From Flavobacterium covae (GTDB lineage: Bacteria; Bacteroidota; Bacteroidia; Flavobacteriales; Flavobacteriaceae), in the NCBI GenBank assembly GCA_019565575.1, contig CP067379.1:2542001-2606000 (forward strand): a DNA stretch of 64,000 bases, in the 5' to 3' direction. The stretch's first letter is position 1, and each line of letters starts with the position of its first letter. The notes under the pieces are model-generated. The model did no database searches and had not been told where the DNA came from. It saw only the letters and a program-made list of their open reading frames with translations. The translations under genes and the position numbers were made by a program. Shown one piece after another: positions 24,260 through 35,365 of this stretch.

Positions 24260-26706
24260 ATGGCACTGATACTTAAACAAATTGCAACAGCATTATCTTG
24301 TGAATTTATAGAAGTTGATAGTTCTATTGTAATTGATACAGTTTCAGTAGATAGTCGATCACATCAAAATGCAAATTCAACACTTTTTTTCGCTCTTATT
24401 GGTCCTCATCATGATGCACATCAGTATGTAGAAACTCTAATAGAACAAGGTGTAAAATCATTTGTAGTACAGACTATTAATGAAAAATGGTTGGGTAAAG
24501 CCAATTTTTTAAAAGTAACCAATACTTTAGAAGCTTTGCAATTATTAGCTACCTATTATAGAAATTTATTTTCATTTCCTATAATAGGAATTACAGGTAG
24601 TAACGGTAAAACAATCGTAAAAGAATGGTTGAACTTTTTGTTAAGTCCAGATTATACAATTATAAGAAGTCCAAAAAGTTATAACTCCCAAGTTGGTGTC
24701 CCACTTTCAATAATAGGAATTAATAAAATGCACAATTTAGGTATTTTTGAAGCAGGAATTTCTACTGTAAATGAAATGCAAAATTTGCAAAAAATAATTC
24801 AACCTACTATTGGAATTTTAACAAATATAGGATCAGCTCACGATCAAGGTTTTGTTGATATTTATGAAAAAATAAAAGAAAAATTAAAGCTTTTTAAAGA
24901 AGTAGAAGTTTTAATTTTGAATAAAAATAAAACAATTGAAGCTTTTTTAGATCCATCCATCAAAACTTTTACATGGAGCACAGAAAATAAAGAAGCAGAT
25001 GTTTTTTTTGAAAAAAAAGGAATAGAACAGAATACCGATTTAAAAGTTATTTATAAAAAACATCATTTTAAGATAAGTGTTCCTTTTATAGATGAAGCTT
25101 CTTTAGAAAATAGTATGCACTGTATTTTGATTATGTTGTATCTAGGGTATAATGAACGAGTTATTAAGGAAAGAATAGCCCAATTATATCCTGTAGAAAT
25201 GCGATTGAAGGTTAAAAATGGTATTTGTAATTGTACTTTAATAGATGATAGTTATAGTTCTGATTTTCAGTCGTTAAAAATAGCACTAGATTTTTTACAA
25301 AATCAAAAACAAAACCAGAAAAGAACTTTGATTATTTCCGATATTTTTCAGTCAGGATTAACGAACGAAGAACTTTACTCTAGAATAGCACAATTAATTA
25401 TATCTAATAAAATAACAAAAATTATTTGTATTGGAAGCACAATTACAAAATACAAAAGTAAATTTCAGAATGCTATCTCTTTTGAATCAACAGCTTCTTT
25501 TCTAAATGCTTTTGATAGCCTTGATTTTTCAGATGAAACCATTTTGATTAAAGGAGCTCGTGTTTTTGAATTTGAAAAAATTGTTTCCTTATTAGAAGAG
25601 AAAAAACACGAAACCGTTTTAGAAATTAATCTAAATTCATTAAGTCATAACTTTAATTATTACAAAACTAAAATTAAACCTACCACTAAAATAATGGGTA
25701 TGGTAAAAGCTTTTGGCTATGGAAGCGGAAGTTTTGAAATAGCAAAATTACTAGCTCATCATAAAGTAGATTATTTAGGGGTAGCTTTTGCAGATGAAGG
25801 AATTGAGTTAAAAAAGGCAGGAATTGAAGTACCCATTATGGTTATGAATCCTGAAATGACTAGTTTTAGATCCATTATTCAATACGGATTAGAACCTGAA
25901 ATTTACAGTTTACGAGGTTTAAAAGCTTTTCTGAAAATTTTAGAAGAAAAAAAACAAAATCATTATCCAATTCATATTAAGATAAATACAGGGATGAATC
26001 GTTTGGGGTTTGATGAAGAAGTGATACCTGAATTAATATCTATATTAAAACAAAATAAAAAGATTCAGGTTAATACTATTTTATCTCATTTTGCCGAAAG
26101 TGATAATGATATAGATAGAACATTTAGTTTGAATCAAATAAACTTATTTGATCGCCTCTCCAGACAAATTATAGACACATTAGAATATAATCCTATCCGT
26201 CATATTTGTAATTCATCAGGAATTAGTAATTATCCTGGAAGGCGAGTTTGATATGGTTCGTTTAGGAGTAGGGATGTATGGTGTTTCTAATGATTTAAAT
26301 GAAATGAAATATTTAGAAACAGTCGGAACCTTAAAATCTGTTATTTCACAGATACGAACTCTAAAAATAGGAGATACAGTTGGATATAATAGACGTTTTG
26401 TTGTAGAAAAACCAACACGTATGGCTGTAATTCCTATTGGTTATGCAGATGGGATATCTAGAAAATGGGGTAGAGGTCTAGGTTATCTTTTAGTTAATGG
26501 AGAAAAAGCACCCATTTTAGGGAAGTATATGTATGGATATGCTTATGATAGACGTTACTAATATATCCTGTGCAGAAGGTAATGAAGTAATTATTTTTGG
26601 AAAAGATTTGCCTGTAACTGTTATTGCAAAGGCTATAGATACTATTCCGTATGAAATATTAACAGGTATTTCGCGTCGTGTGTCGAGAATTTTCTACAGG
26701 GAATAG
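24260..26706 (+). CDS. Bifunctional MurF - alanine racemase fusion (two apparent frameshifts)
   Basis: One polypeptide of about 814 aa. The first half is MurF (UDP-MurNAc-tripeptide:D-Ala-D-Ala ligase), with the ATP loop IGITGSNGKTIVKEW and ESTASFLNAFDS. The second half is a PLP-dependent alanine racemase, with the PLP lysine in IMGMVKAFGYGSG, then INTGMNRLGFDEE and HICNSSGISNYPG. This fusion supplies and uses D-alanine for peptidoglycan and is usual in Bacteroidota. Single-base insertions near 26238 (PGGEFDMVRLG expected) and 26525 (GK-CMDMLMIDVT expected) split it. Repair gives an exact codon count and the natural ending GISRRVSRIFYRE. Confidence 0.93.
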
Positions 26707-26771
26707 ATTTTGAGTTAATTATTTATATTTTAGCTTTGTAACTTTGATTAACTAAAAAAACAATTACAATT

Positions 26772-27182
26772 ATGGGATTTATTTCAGAATTTAAAGAATT
26801 TGCACTAAAAGGAAACCTTGTAGATATGGCCATTGCTTTTGTTATGGGGGGAGCTTTTGGTAAAGTTACTTCGGCTTTTGTTGAAAAAATGTTCGCTCCA
26901 ATCGTTGGACTTTTAATGGGAGGTATAGACTTAGCTGATAAAAAAATAGTGCTAAAAGAAGCAGTATTGGATTCAACAGGAAAAGAAACAGCTCCTGCTG
27001 TAGCAATAGAATGGGGATTATTTTTGACGGCTGTTATTGATTTTTTAATTGTAGCTTTTGTTATGTTTTTAATCATAAAAGCAATGAACAAAATGAAGAA
27101 GCCAGCGCCTGCACCTGCAGCACCAACAGGCCCTACACAAGAAGAATTATTAGTACAAATAAGAGATTTATTAAAAAAATAA
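26772..27182 (+). CDS. mscL: Large-conductance mechanosensitive channel
   Basis: An inner-membrane safety valve for hypo-osmotic shock. The 136-aa protein has the N-terminal helix and pore-lining segment FKEFALKGNLVDMAIAFVMG, then GGAFGKVTSAFVEKM. A second transmembrane helix (FLTAVIDFLIVAFVMFLI) and a charged C-terminal bundle follow, with a Pro/Ala linker (KKPAPAPAAPTGPTQEELL). The frame is intact. Its 3' end is 18 nt from the left tip of an insertion sequence. Confidence 0.96.
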   Translation: MGFISEFKEFALKGNLVDMAIAFVMGGAFGKVTSAFVEKMFAPIVGLLMGGIDLADKKIVLKEAVLDSTGKETAPAVAIEWGLFLTAVIDFLIVAFVMFLIIKAMNKMKKPAPAPAAPTGPTQEELLVQIRDLLKK

Positions 27183-27205
27183 TTTAAAAATCTTTCATAT
27201 ATGAG

Positions 27206-27231
27206 GCTGTCCTAAAAGGGCAGCTTTTTTT
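27206..27231 (+). terminator. Inward-facing terminator at the left IS end
   Basis: GGCTGTCC and GGGCAGC form an imperfect stem over TAAAA, followed by seven T. It would stop mscL read-through at the border of the element and would serve as the mscL terminator. Confidence 0.6.
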
Positions 27232-28888
27232 ATGCCGCAAATTCACGATATTGGTGATTGCTAGTAAAATTTAATTTTTCAAAAACAATTAGAAGGCAAA
27301 ATCGAGTCATATAGTTGTATGTTGAGCAAGAACGAGTTGTTTTAAAAGCTTTTTTCATTGAATCTGTAGTTGTAGCCACCATTTTTCTGAAATTATGACC
27401 AAGCGCCATTAGTAGAAACTCCATTTCTACCATTTCTAACCCAAAAAATGTAAACCGATTAAATTTATTGTTGTTTTTTAGTTGTCCGAATACTGCCTCT
27501 ACTTCAACAGGTCTTTTACTTCTGTGTTTGTGTCCTTTTTTGAGTTTAGTAATTCTTTAGCTTCGTTTTTTAGGCAATTTAGAGGGTGATTGACTTCTAT
27601 TTTTCGATTCCCTTTTGCTTTGTGGCATAAACTTCTCAATGGGCATCCTTCGCATCGTTTAGCTTGATAATAAGTCACTTCTGATTCATATCCATTGCTA
27701 GAGATTCGCTTACCTATTCCTATGTTTTCCATTTTTGCCCCATAGGACAGATATAGAAATCGTATTGTTGATTGTAAAATAAATTTTGCACTAAAAAGGA
27801 TTCTCTTTAAGTTTCTTTTTCTGCTCTGCATGAAAATAATTGTACTTTACAAAGGGCTCAATTTGCTTGTTTTTAAGCATTTGGTAATTTTCTTCACTGC
27901 CATATCCAGCATCGGCGACAACTTCTTTACTTTGTCTATTATAGTTTTCTTCAAAACTGTTTAAGTGTGACTCTAATGTGTTGGTATCGTTGGTCGTTTG
28001 ATGTATAGAAACGTGTGTAATAAATTGATTTTCAGTTGATATTTGAGGGTTGTAAGCTGGTTTGAGTTGCCCATTTCTCCTATGATCTTCCTTCATTCTC
28101 ATAAAAGTAGCGTCAGGGTCTGTCTTACTATAAGAGTTTCTATTTCCAAGTATTTCTAAATCCTTTTCGTATTTCTCTAATCTTGGAAGGTGTTCTTCCT
28201 GTAATTTCTGTAGTTCTTTTACCTGTTTCTTAGTCGGTTCTTTTAACTTTTTATTCAATTCTGATAGCTTTTCTTTTAATTCATCTGAATTGATTTTTTT
28301 TGGCAATGCTTCTTGGTTAAGTTCTTGGTTTTCTGATTGTATACTGTTTTCTATATCAGATAAAATAGTGTTGATTTTTACTTCTAATTTCTCTTTGTAT
28401 TTTTCAACCGAACCACGCCAAACAAAGGTGTATTTGTTGGATTTTGCTTCAATTTTAGTACCATCAATATATTGAACATCAAGGCTTATATAACCTAGGT
28501 CGACCAATATTTTTACTACTTCTGCGAATAAAACTTTGATTTTATCTTTCAAAATTTTGCCTCTAAACTCGTTAATGGTTCTAAACCCAGGAGTGGAATT
28601 GCCTGAGATAAACATAAAATGAATGTTCTCATTAAGTGCTTTGGCTATTTTTCGGCAAGAATAGATATTTGACAAATAGCTATAAAACAATACTTTGATT
28701 AGCATTCTAGGATGGTAAGCAGAGCATCCACCACCGCGATAAAGCTTAACTATGTCGCTAATATCAAGTCTGTCAACTATAGAATCGACCAGTCGAACAG
28801 GGTGGTTATCATCAATTTTATCAAAAATATTGATTGGAAAAAGTTCTGGAGAATTGCCTGTCTGGTTTTTAAATCTTACTTTAGCCAT
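27230..28888 (-). CDS. IS1182-like transposase (three apparent frameshifts)
   Basis: About 553 aa in the restored frame. It begins [20 protein letters not shown] and shows the DDE-type IS1182 pattern: [20 protein letters not shown], then RTINEFRG, the first catalytic Asp in [13 protein letters not shown] and [14 protein letters not shown] Cys cluster ([15 protein letters not shown]) and the C-terminal [12 protein letters not shown] follow. One-base deletions near 27821, 27746 and 27539 break it. The total after repair is an exact codon number. The start MAKVRF (28888) is preferred to the longer frame from 28918. Activity is possible if the indels are sequencing errors. Confidence 0.85.
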
Positions 28889-28937
28889 TGCTTGTTTTTT
28901 GTTACCTCTAAAATACATGTTTTAGAGTAAAACAGCA

Positions 28938-28972
28938 ATAAAAAAGGCTGTCCTAAACTTTTTGGACAGCCT
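28938..28972 (-). terminator. Inward-facing terminator at the right IS end
   Basis: On the minus strand AGGCTGTCC, a 10-nt loop and GGACAGCCT form a perfect 9-bp stem followed by T6. It would block outside transcription before the transposase start. Confidence 0.7.
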
Positions 28973-29053
28973 CATGTGTATTATTCTGTGTTATAACAAA
29001 TTTGTTACATCTATACTTTTTATTACTTTTACCCTCTAAAATATTATTGAATT

Positions 29054-29872
29054 ATGTCAACAGCTAAAAGTGATTACAAAAGAGTAACTACAAAGTCATT
29101 ATTTGATATGAAAGCCAAAGGTGAAAAAATTTCAATGCTAACAGCATACGATTACACTATGGCTAAAATTGTGGATTCATCGGGTGTAGATGTAATTCTG
29201 GTAGGAGATTCAGCTAGTAATGTAATGGCAGGTCATGAAACTACTCTTCCCATTACACTTGATCAAATGATTTATCATGCGTCTTCGGTTGTACGAGCAG
29301 CTCAAAGAGCATTAGTAGTGGTAGACCTACCTTTTGGGTCTTATCAATCGGATTCTAAGGAAGCCTTGCGATCTGCTATTCGTGTAATGAAAGAAAGTGG
29401 AGGACATGCCGTTAAGTTAGAAGGAGGAAAAGAAATTAAAGACTCTATAAGAAAAATACTGCAAGCAGGAATACCTGTTATGGGGCATTTAGGACTTACA
29501 CCTCAATCTATTTATAAGTTTGGAACTTATACAGTAAGAGCAAAAGAGGATACAGAGGCAGAGAAACTTATCGAAGATGCAAAATTATTAGAAAAAGTAG
29601 GATGTTTTGCTTTAGTACTTGAAAAAATACCAGCCCATTTAGCTAAAAAAGTAGCAGAAAGTATTTCAATACCTGTTATAGGAATTGGTGCTGGTGGTGG
29701 GGTAGATGGACAGGTACTTGTTCTTCATGATATGATCGGAATGACTCATGAATTTAGTCCTCGTTTTTTACGTAGATATATGAATTTATACGAAGAAATG
29801 ACGCAAGCTATTGGACAATATGTGGCAGATGTTAAAGCGGAAGATTTTCCAAATGCTAATGAACAATATTAA
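29054..29872 (+). CDS. panB: 3-methyl-2-oxobutanoate hydroxymethyltransferase
   Basis: The first step of pantothenate (CoA) synthesis: it transfers a hydroxymethyl group from methylene-THF to ketoisovalerate. The 272-aa protein shows [19 protein letters not shown], the metal-binding [16 protein letters not shown], then [18 protein letters not shown] and [20 protein letters not shown]. The frame is intact. A TAnnTTT-like sequence precedes it immediately after the insertion sequence, so its own promoter seems preserved. Confidence 0.96.
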   Translation: MSTAKSDYKRVTTKSLFDMKAKGEKISMLTAYDYTMAKIVDSSGVDVILVGDSASNVMAGHETTLPITLDQMIYHASSVVRAAQRALVVVDLPFGSYQSDSKEALRSAIRVMKESGGHAVKLEGGKEIKDSIRKILQAGIPVMGHLGLTPQSIYKFGTYTVRAKEDTEAEKLIEDAKLLEKVGCFALVLEKIPAHLAKKVAESISIPVIGIGAGGGVDGQVLVLHDMIGMTHEFSPRFLRRYMNLYEEMTQAIGQYVADVKAEDFPNANEQY

Positions 29873-29966
29873 AAAAATATAAAACATATAATAAATTGTA
29901 CAAAAACTATTATTTTAGGTTTTAAATAAGTAAAAGTTTTTGCTGTAATTTTTTGCTCATTGAAAG

Positions 29967-30659
29967 ATGAAAATAATTTCAAATAAGAATAATCTAGCGG
30001 TTTTGTATGAAGATAATCATATTATCATAGTTAATAAACGAGTAGGAGATATAGTACAAGGAGATAAAACAGGGGATAAACCTTTATCTGATGTAGTAAA
30101 GGAATATTTAAAAGAGAAATACAATAAACCTGGAGAAGTTTTTTTAGGAGTAGTACACCGTTTAGATAGACCAACAACAGGGATTGTACTTTTCGCTAAA
30201 ACTTCAAAAGCTTTAAGTAGGCTTAATGATCTTTTTAAAAACAGAGAAACTCAAAAAACCTATTGGGCAATAGTCAAAAATAAACCTTCTCAGAAGGAAG
30301 CTACCCTTATACATTATTTAAAAAGAAATCCGCAAAAAAATACATCTAAAGCTCATTTAAAAGAGGTGGCAGATAGTAAAAAAGCTATTTTAGATTACAA
30401 AATTATAAAAGAGTTAAATAATTATTTTGTTTTAGAAGTAAGTTTACACACAGGAAGACATCATCAAATACGCTCGCAATTAAGTGCTATTGGTTGTCCT
30501 ATAAAAGGAGATTTGAAATATGGGTTTGATAGAAGTAATAAAGACGGAGGAATTCATTTACATGCGCGTAAATTACAATTAATACACCCTGTTTCAAAGG
30601 AAATTATTAGTGTTACAGCACCCGTACCCGATGATATTATTTGGAAATCAATAGAATAA
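29967..30659 (+). CDS. RluA-family RNA pseudouridine synthase
   Basis: A 230-aa pseudouridine synthase without an N-terminal S4 domain. The catalytic aspartate is D67 in GVVHRLDRPTTGIVLFAKTS. The later HTGRHHQIRSQLSAIGCPI and HLHARKLQLIHP motifs are standard. The exact target uridine (rRNA or tRNA) cannot be decided from the sequence. It lies 9 nt before the aldehyde dehydrogenase. Confidence 0.9.
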   Translation: MKIISNKNNLAVLYEDNHIIIVNKRVGDIVQGDKTGDKPLSDVVKEYLKEKYNKPGEVFLGVVHRLDRPTTGIVLFAKTSKALSRLNDLFKNRETQKTYWAIVKNKPSQKEATLIHYLKRNPQKNTSKAHLKEVADSKKAILDYKIIKELNNYFVLEVSLHTGRHHQIRSQLSAIGCPIKGDLKYGFDRSNKDGGIHLHARKLQLIHPVSKEIISVTAPVPDDIIWKSIE

Positions 30660-30668
30660 AAAAATATT

Positions 30669-31991
30669 ATGTATACTGTATCTCAACGAAAAAAAGTTTT
30701 GAGTAAATTACTAGATAACCTAGTAAAATACGAAACAGATATGCAAGATGCCTTGTATAAAGATTTTAAAAAACCCCGTTTTGAAAGTATGATTTCAGAA
30801 ACGGAATATATTATTAATGAACTAAGATATACCATAAAAAAACTAGATTCATGGGCTAAGCCTAAAAGAGTTTTCCCTTCGTTGTTAAATTTTCCCTCAG
30901 CGGATTATTTATATTCCGAACCTTATGGTAAAATTCTTATTATAAGTCCTTGGAATTACCCTATTCAATTAGCATTTTCACCTCTAATAGCGGCTGTAGC
31001 GGCTGGAAATAAAGTAACCCTAAAACCTTCAGAACTTACCCTACTAATAGTTCTTCCATTATATCTAAAATTGTAAGAGAAACGTTTGAAATAGATCAAG
31101 TAGTAGTAATAACGGGAGATTATACGATTGCACAAGATTTATTAAGTAAACGTTGGGATTATATATTCTTTACAGGAAGTGTGCCAGTAGGAAAAATTGT
31201 AGCAAAAGCCGCCGCAGAAAATCTTACACCAGTTACTTTAGAATTAGGAGGGAAGAGCCCAAGCATTGTAGATCAAACAGCTGATCTAAAATTAGCTGCC
31301 AAAAGAATTATTTGGGGAAAAATATTTAATGCAGGACAAACTTGTATAGCTCCTGATTATTTAATCGTTCATAAAAGTATAAAAGAAAAAATGATTCCTC
31401 ATTTAATACAAGAAATACAGAACGCATTAGGTAGCTCTATGCAAGAATCAGAAGATTTTGCACGCATTATTAATCTAAAGAATTGGAAACGCCAACAGAG
31501 TTTCTTAGAAAACCAAACTATATTATTTGGAGGTCAAACAAATGAAACAGATTTATACGTATCACCAACTCTATTAGATGAACCTAATTTAGAGAGTTCT
31601 GTTATGAAAGAAGAAATATTTGGTCCCATCCTACCTATTATTTCATATACAACTAAAGAAGAACTATATAAAATAGTTAATCGTTTTGAAAAACCTCTAG
31701 CCTTGTATTTATTTACAAAAGATAAATCTTTTGAAAAAGATTTACTTTCTGAAATATCTTTTGGAGGAGGTTGTATAAATGATACTTTATCCCATTTCTC
31801 CAATAAAAATTTACCTTTTGGAGGAGTTCGGTCATAGCGGCATTGGAGCATATCACGGTAAATTAGGTTTCGAAACATTTTCACATCAAAAATCAATTGT
31901 AAAAAAATCAAATTGGATTGATCTTCCATTTCGTTACGCTCCTTACAAAGGAAAATTTCAGATGGTGAAAAAAATCTTAAAATGGCTATAA
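30669..31991 (+). CDS. NAD(P)-dependent aldehyde dehydrogenase, class 3 type (two apparent frameshifts)
   Basis: It oxidises aldehydes to acids. The short 440-aa form resembles fatty/aromatic class 3 enzymes (YwdH-like). Visible motifs: ILIISPWNYPIQLAFSPL, FFTGSVPVGKIVAKAAA, the general base Glu in TLELGGKSPSIV, the nucleophile Cys in NAGQTCIAPDYL, EEIFGPILPI and LPFGGV. A missing C near 31041 and an extra T near 31829 (GGVGHSGIGAYHGK expected) break the frame. The two cancel and the length is an exact codon multiple. The substrate is unknown. Confidence 0.92.
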
Positions 31992-31998
31992 TTTAAAA

Positions 31999-32718
31999 AT
32001 GAAAACTTTAAAAAAAATTGATTTATATCAAATTATTAAACAAAGCATAGAACTTTACAAAAAAAATATACTTCTAGTAGGGCTTGTTTTTTTTATCCTA
32101 ACTATTGTCTTAGTTAGTCTACTTAATATTGGATTTAAGACCTTATATAAAGGAGATGATTTATTAGAATATTTAAAACACTTTAATCCTGAAAAATTTT
32201 CCATAAAAGATAAACTATTATATTTATCAGTATTAACTATGATCATAGCTTTAGTCGCTCCTTTTAATGCAGGAATCCTAAAAATGATGAAAGATACACA
32301 AGAAAATAATAAAGTAGGTATTAATACCTTTTATTATTATATAAACAGTCCATATTATTTCTCTATACTCTTAGTTACCCTATTAGTCAGTGGATTTGGC
32401 CTATTTTTTTAATACAACTTTAGAAGTGTTAATTAAAGATCATACTATAAAAAACTTCATTTCCTTTTTATTTCAATATCAACTTCTATTCTTACTTTTA
32501 CAGCATTGCCCAATGTTATTTTTAGTAATTTAAAACCTATAGAAGGAATAAAGAAAAGTATTAAAGATTGCTTTTTAAATTTTGGAAAAGTATTTTTATT
32601 GATTATCATATCCGTTATTTTGGGATATTTGGGATTTTTTGCGTTTTGTATAGGAATCTTTTTTACTTTCCCTTTTTATTTTGCTATACAATATAAAGTA
32701 TACGATACATTGAAATAA
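31999..32718 (+). CDS. Integral membrane protein of unknown function (two apparent frameshifts)
   Basis: About 239 aa, with a soluble start MKTLKKIDLYQIIKQSIELY and then hydrophobic segments (ILLVGLVFFILTIVLVSLL; LYLSVLTMIIALVAPF; YYFSILLVTLLVSGFGLFF; LLIIISVILGYLGFFAFCIG). One T too many near 32410 and one too few near 32485 split it. Correction joins it to the C-terminal part (TALPNVIFSNLKPIEGIKKS) in one frame. It resembles DUF975/glycerophosphodiesterase-type membrane domains in layout only. Probably in an operon with the aldehyde dehydrogenase, 7 nt upstream. Confidence 0.65.
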
Positions 32719-32740
32719 TATAAAAAGAATAAAGAAAAAG

Positions 32741-32778
32741 AAACCTCCTATTGTTTATAAAAGCAAAGGAGGTTTTTT
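32741..32778 (+). terminator. Rho-independent terminator
   Basis: AAACCTCCT and AGGAGGTTT pair across an 18-nt loop and a T-run follows. It ends the transcript of the pseudouridine synthase/dehydrogenase/membrane-protein group. Confidence 0.85.
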
Positions 32779-33109
32779 AGTTTAATTAAGATTTTTATTT
32801 ATGAAAAAATCTAATATTAATTTGAAGCTAAAAAAATATATAAAAAAGATCAATGAGGAAATTTAAAAGTTTAAATGGTATAAAATATAATTATGATTTT
32901 TTATTATAAGATTAGATGATAAAGGGGTGTTTTTGTAGAATATACTAAGTAATGATAACTTTTTTATAAAAAATAGGGGGTTAATTGCTTTTAGATATTT
33001 ATTTTTTTGTTTTTTTCTATAAAAAATAAGGGGGTCTAGGTGTTTTTTATATTTTTTTTTATACTTTTGAACTAATCTAATAAGGTATAAACTACTTAAC
33101 AATAATTTT
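32779..33109. other. glnA upstream region
   Basis: AT-rich leader between the terminator and glutamine synthetase. It holds three imperfect repeats of about 53 nt (listed separately) and a -7-like TACTTTTG at 33062-33069. An open frame on the minus strand here follows the repeat period and is not believed. Confidence 0.5.
32912..33069. repeat. Three imperfect ~53-nt tandem repeats upstream of glnA
   Basis: The units start near 32912, 32965 and 33018. The second and third open with TATAAAAAATA(A)GGGGG; the first has ATAAAGGGG. The G-runs end at 32927, 32980 and 33034, i.e. 53 and 54 nt apart. The last unit runs into the TACTTTTG element. A regulator-binding array or tandem duplication upstream of glutamine synthetase is possible. 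Confidence 0.6.
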
Positions 33110-35299
33110 ATGGCAACATTTCGTTTTCAATCACTCCAAAAGGCTACTAGTCGTCCAACTGTAGTAGTAGAAGAACTAGATAGAAAATCATCTATCTTTG
33201 GGACCAATGTATTTAATGATAAAGCAATGCGTCAATTTTTGACATCTGAGGCTTATAAGGCTGTTCAGAATGCTATTCAACACGGAATTAAAATTGATCG
33301 AAAAATTGCTGATTATATAGCAATGGGGATGAAAGAATGGGCTTTGTCAAAAGGAGTAACTCATTATACACATTGGTTTCAGCCTTTAACAGGTACAACA
33401 GCAGAAAAACATGATGCTTTTTTTGAAACGTCTTTTGACGGATCAGATCCAGTAGAAAAATTTGGAGGAAGTCAACTTGTACAACAAGAACCAGACGCTT
33501 CTTCTTTTCCAAATGGAGGAATTCGTAATACATTTGAAGCCCGTGGATATACAGCTTGGGATCCAACATCACCTGCTTTTATTTTTGGTACAACATTATG
33601 TATTCCTACCGTTTTTATTTCATACACAGGAGAAGCATTAGATAATAAAACACCTTTGTTACGTGCTTTACAAGCTGTTGATACAGCAGCGACAGAAGTA
33701 GCTAAATATTTTGACAAAAACGTTAAGAAAGTTACACCTACTTTAGGTTGGGAACAAGAATATTTCTTGGTAGATTCAGCTTTAGCTTCTTCTAGACCTG
33801 ATATTTTAGCTACAGGAAGAACACTATTAGGTCATACCTCAGCCAAAGGACAGCAATTAGAAGATCATTATTTTGGATCTATTCCAACACGTGTGCTAAA
33901 CTATATGCGCGATTTAGAAAATGAGTGTATGCTATTAGGAATTCCTGTTAAAACACGTCATAATGAGGTAGCACCTAACCAATACGAGTTAGCACCTATT
34001 TTTGAAGAAACTAATTTAGCTGTAGATCATAACTCTTTATTAATGGATGTAATGCAAAAAGTAGCAGAACGTCATAGCTTTAAAGTGCTAATGCACGAAA
34101 AACCTTTTAAAGGAGTAAATGGTTCAGGTAAACATAATAACTGGTCGTTAGCAACAGATACAGGTGTTAATTTATTATCACCAGGGAAAACACCTATGAG
34201 TAATCTACAGTTTTTAACTTTCTTTATAAATACAATTAAAGCAGTACATGATTATGAAGAATTATTAAGAGCTTCTATAGCATCGGCAAGTAATGATCAT
34301 AGACTAGGAGCAAATGAAGCCCCACCAGCCATTATTTCTGTATTTATTGGTCAACAATTAACAAAAGTATTAGAAGAATTAGAAGGTGTATCAAACGGAA
34401 AATTATCACCAGAAGAAAAAACAGATCTAAAACTAAATGTAGTAGGTAAACTACCAGATGTATTCCTAGATAATACAGATAGAAACAGAACTTCTCCTTT
34501 TGCTTTTACAGGTAACAAGTTTGAGTTCCGTGCAGTAGGTTCATCAGCCAATTGTGCTACTTCTATGGCCACCTTAAATACAATCGTAGCCAAACAATTG
34601 AAAGTATTCAAAATAGAAGTAGATGCTTTAATTGAAGAAAAAGGATTGAAAAAAGATGAAGCCATCTTTAATATATTAAGAGAATATATCAAACAAACTA
34701 AAAATATCTTATTTGAAGGAGATGGTTATAGTGACGCATGGGAAGAGGAAGCCGAAAAAAGAGGTCTAAGTAATCATAAAACGACTCCGAAAGCTCTAAA
34801 AGCCAAAGTCTCAGAAAAAGCAGTTAGCCTGTTTGAAGAAATGGGGGTAATGAACCATGTAGAAGTAGAAGCTCGTTATGAAATTGAATTAGAAGAATAC
34901 ACTAAAAAAATTCAAATAGAAGGAAGAGTTCTTGGCGATATTGCTCGTAACCACGTAATTCCCACAGCTATTCGTTATCAAAATATTTTAATTGAAAATG
35001 TAAAAGGATTAAAAGAAATTTTTGGTTCCGATTTTGAAAATGTTGCTAAAGAACAAATAGGTCTAATTAAAGAAATTTCAGCACACATTGAAGGAATTAA
35101 TAAAAATGTAGATCAAATGATAGAAGAGCGTAAAAAAGCTAATAATTTAGAATCATCTGAAGATATGGCAAACGCATATTGTGACCACGTTAAACCTTAT
35201 TTTGATGTTATTCGTGAACATTGTGATAAATTAGAATTGCTAGTCGATGACGAATTATGGACGCTAACTAAATATAGAGAATTATTATTTACAAGATAA
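33110..35299 (+). CDS. glnA: Glutamine synthetase type III
   Basis: It makes glutamine from glutamate, ammonia and ATP. At 729 aa it belongs to the large GSIII class common in Bacteroidota. The GSIII N-terminus includes FGTNVFNDKAMRQFLTSEAY. Catalytic-domain segments include THWFQPLTGTTAEKHDAF, the ATP/metal-binding WEQEYFLVD and RHNEVAPNQYELAP. VNGSGKHNNWSLATDTGVNL and NRTSPFAFTGNKFEFR follow. The frame is intact. Upstream repeats suggest its own regulation; a weak terminator follows. Confidence 0.97.
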   Translation: MATFRFQSLQKATSRPTVVVEELDRKSSIFGTNVFNDKAMRQFLTSEAYKAVQNAIQHGIKIDRKIADYIAMGMKEWALSKGVTHYTHWFQPLTGTTAEKHDAFFETSFDGSDPVEKFGGSQLVQQEPDASSFPNGGIRNTFEARGYTAWDPTSPAFIFGTTLCIPTVFISYTGEALDNKTPLLRALQAVDTAATEVAKYFDKNVKKVTPTLGWEQEYFLVDSALASSRPDILATGRTLLGHTSAKGQQLEDHYFGSIPTRVLNYMRDLENECMLLGIPVKTRHNEVAPNQYELAPIFEETNLAVDHNSLLMDVMQKVAERHSFKVLMHEKPFKGVNGSGKHNNWSLATDTGVNLLSPGKTPMSNLQFLTFFINTIKAVHDYEELLRASIASASNDHRLGANEAPPAIISVFIGQQLTKVLEELEGVSNGKLSPEEKTDLKLNVVGKLPDVFLDNTDRNRTSPFAFTGNKFEFRAVGSSANCATSMATLNTIVAKQLKVFKIEVDALIEEKGLKKDEAIFNILREYIKQTKNILFEGDGYSDAWEEEAEKRGLSNHKTTPKALKAKVSEKAVSLFEEMGVMNHVEVEARYEIELEEYTKKIQIEGRVLGDIARNHVIPTAIRYQNILIENVKGLKEIFGSDFENVAKEQIGLIKEISAHIEGINKNVDQMIEERKKANNLESSEDMANAYCDHVKPYFDVIREHCDKLELLVDDELWTLTKYRELLFTR

Positions 35300-35333
35300 A
35301 TGTAGTTTTTAAAATAAAATAAATATTTTTAAA

Positions 35334-35365
35334 AAAAAGAGGGCTTTTTAAGTTCTCTTTTTTTG
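35334..35365 (+). terminator. Terminator of glnA
   Basis: AAAAAGAG and CTCTTTTT form a stem with a T-rich tail, 35 nt past the glnA stop. Confidence 0.65.

Larger units (their letters stand above)
27201..28974 (-). mobile_element. IS1182-family-like insertion sequence
   Basis: About 1.77 kb bounded by ATGAGGCTGTCC (27201-27212) and its inverted copy GGACAGCCTCAT (28963-28974). It carries one transposase gene on the minus strand. I cannot see a convincing target-site duplication. Each end also forms a hairpin followed by a T-run that faces inward. Family assignment rests on the transposase. Confidence 0.82.

Noticed and set aside
32863..33102. 79-aa minus-strand open frame upstream of glnA
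   Set aside because: Its translation follows the 53-nt DNA repeat period (recurring xPL motifs) and is very Lys/Ile rich, so it is a product of the repeats.
33288..34692. Antisense open frames within glutamine synthetase
   Set aside because: Shadows of a long, well-conserved coding frame.
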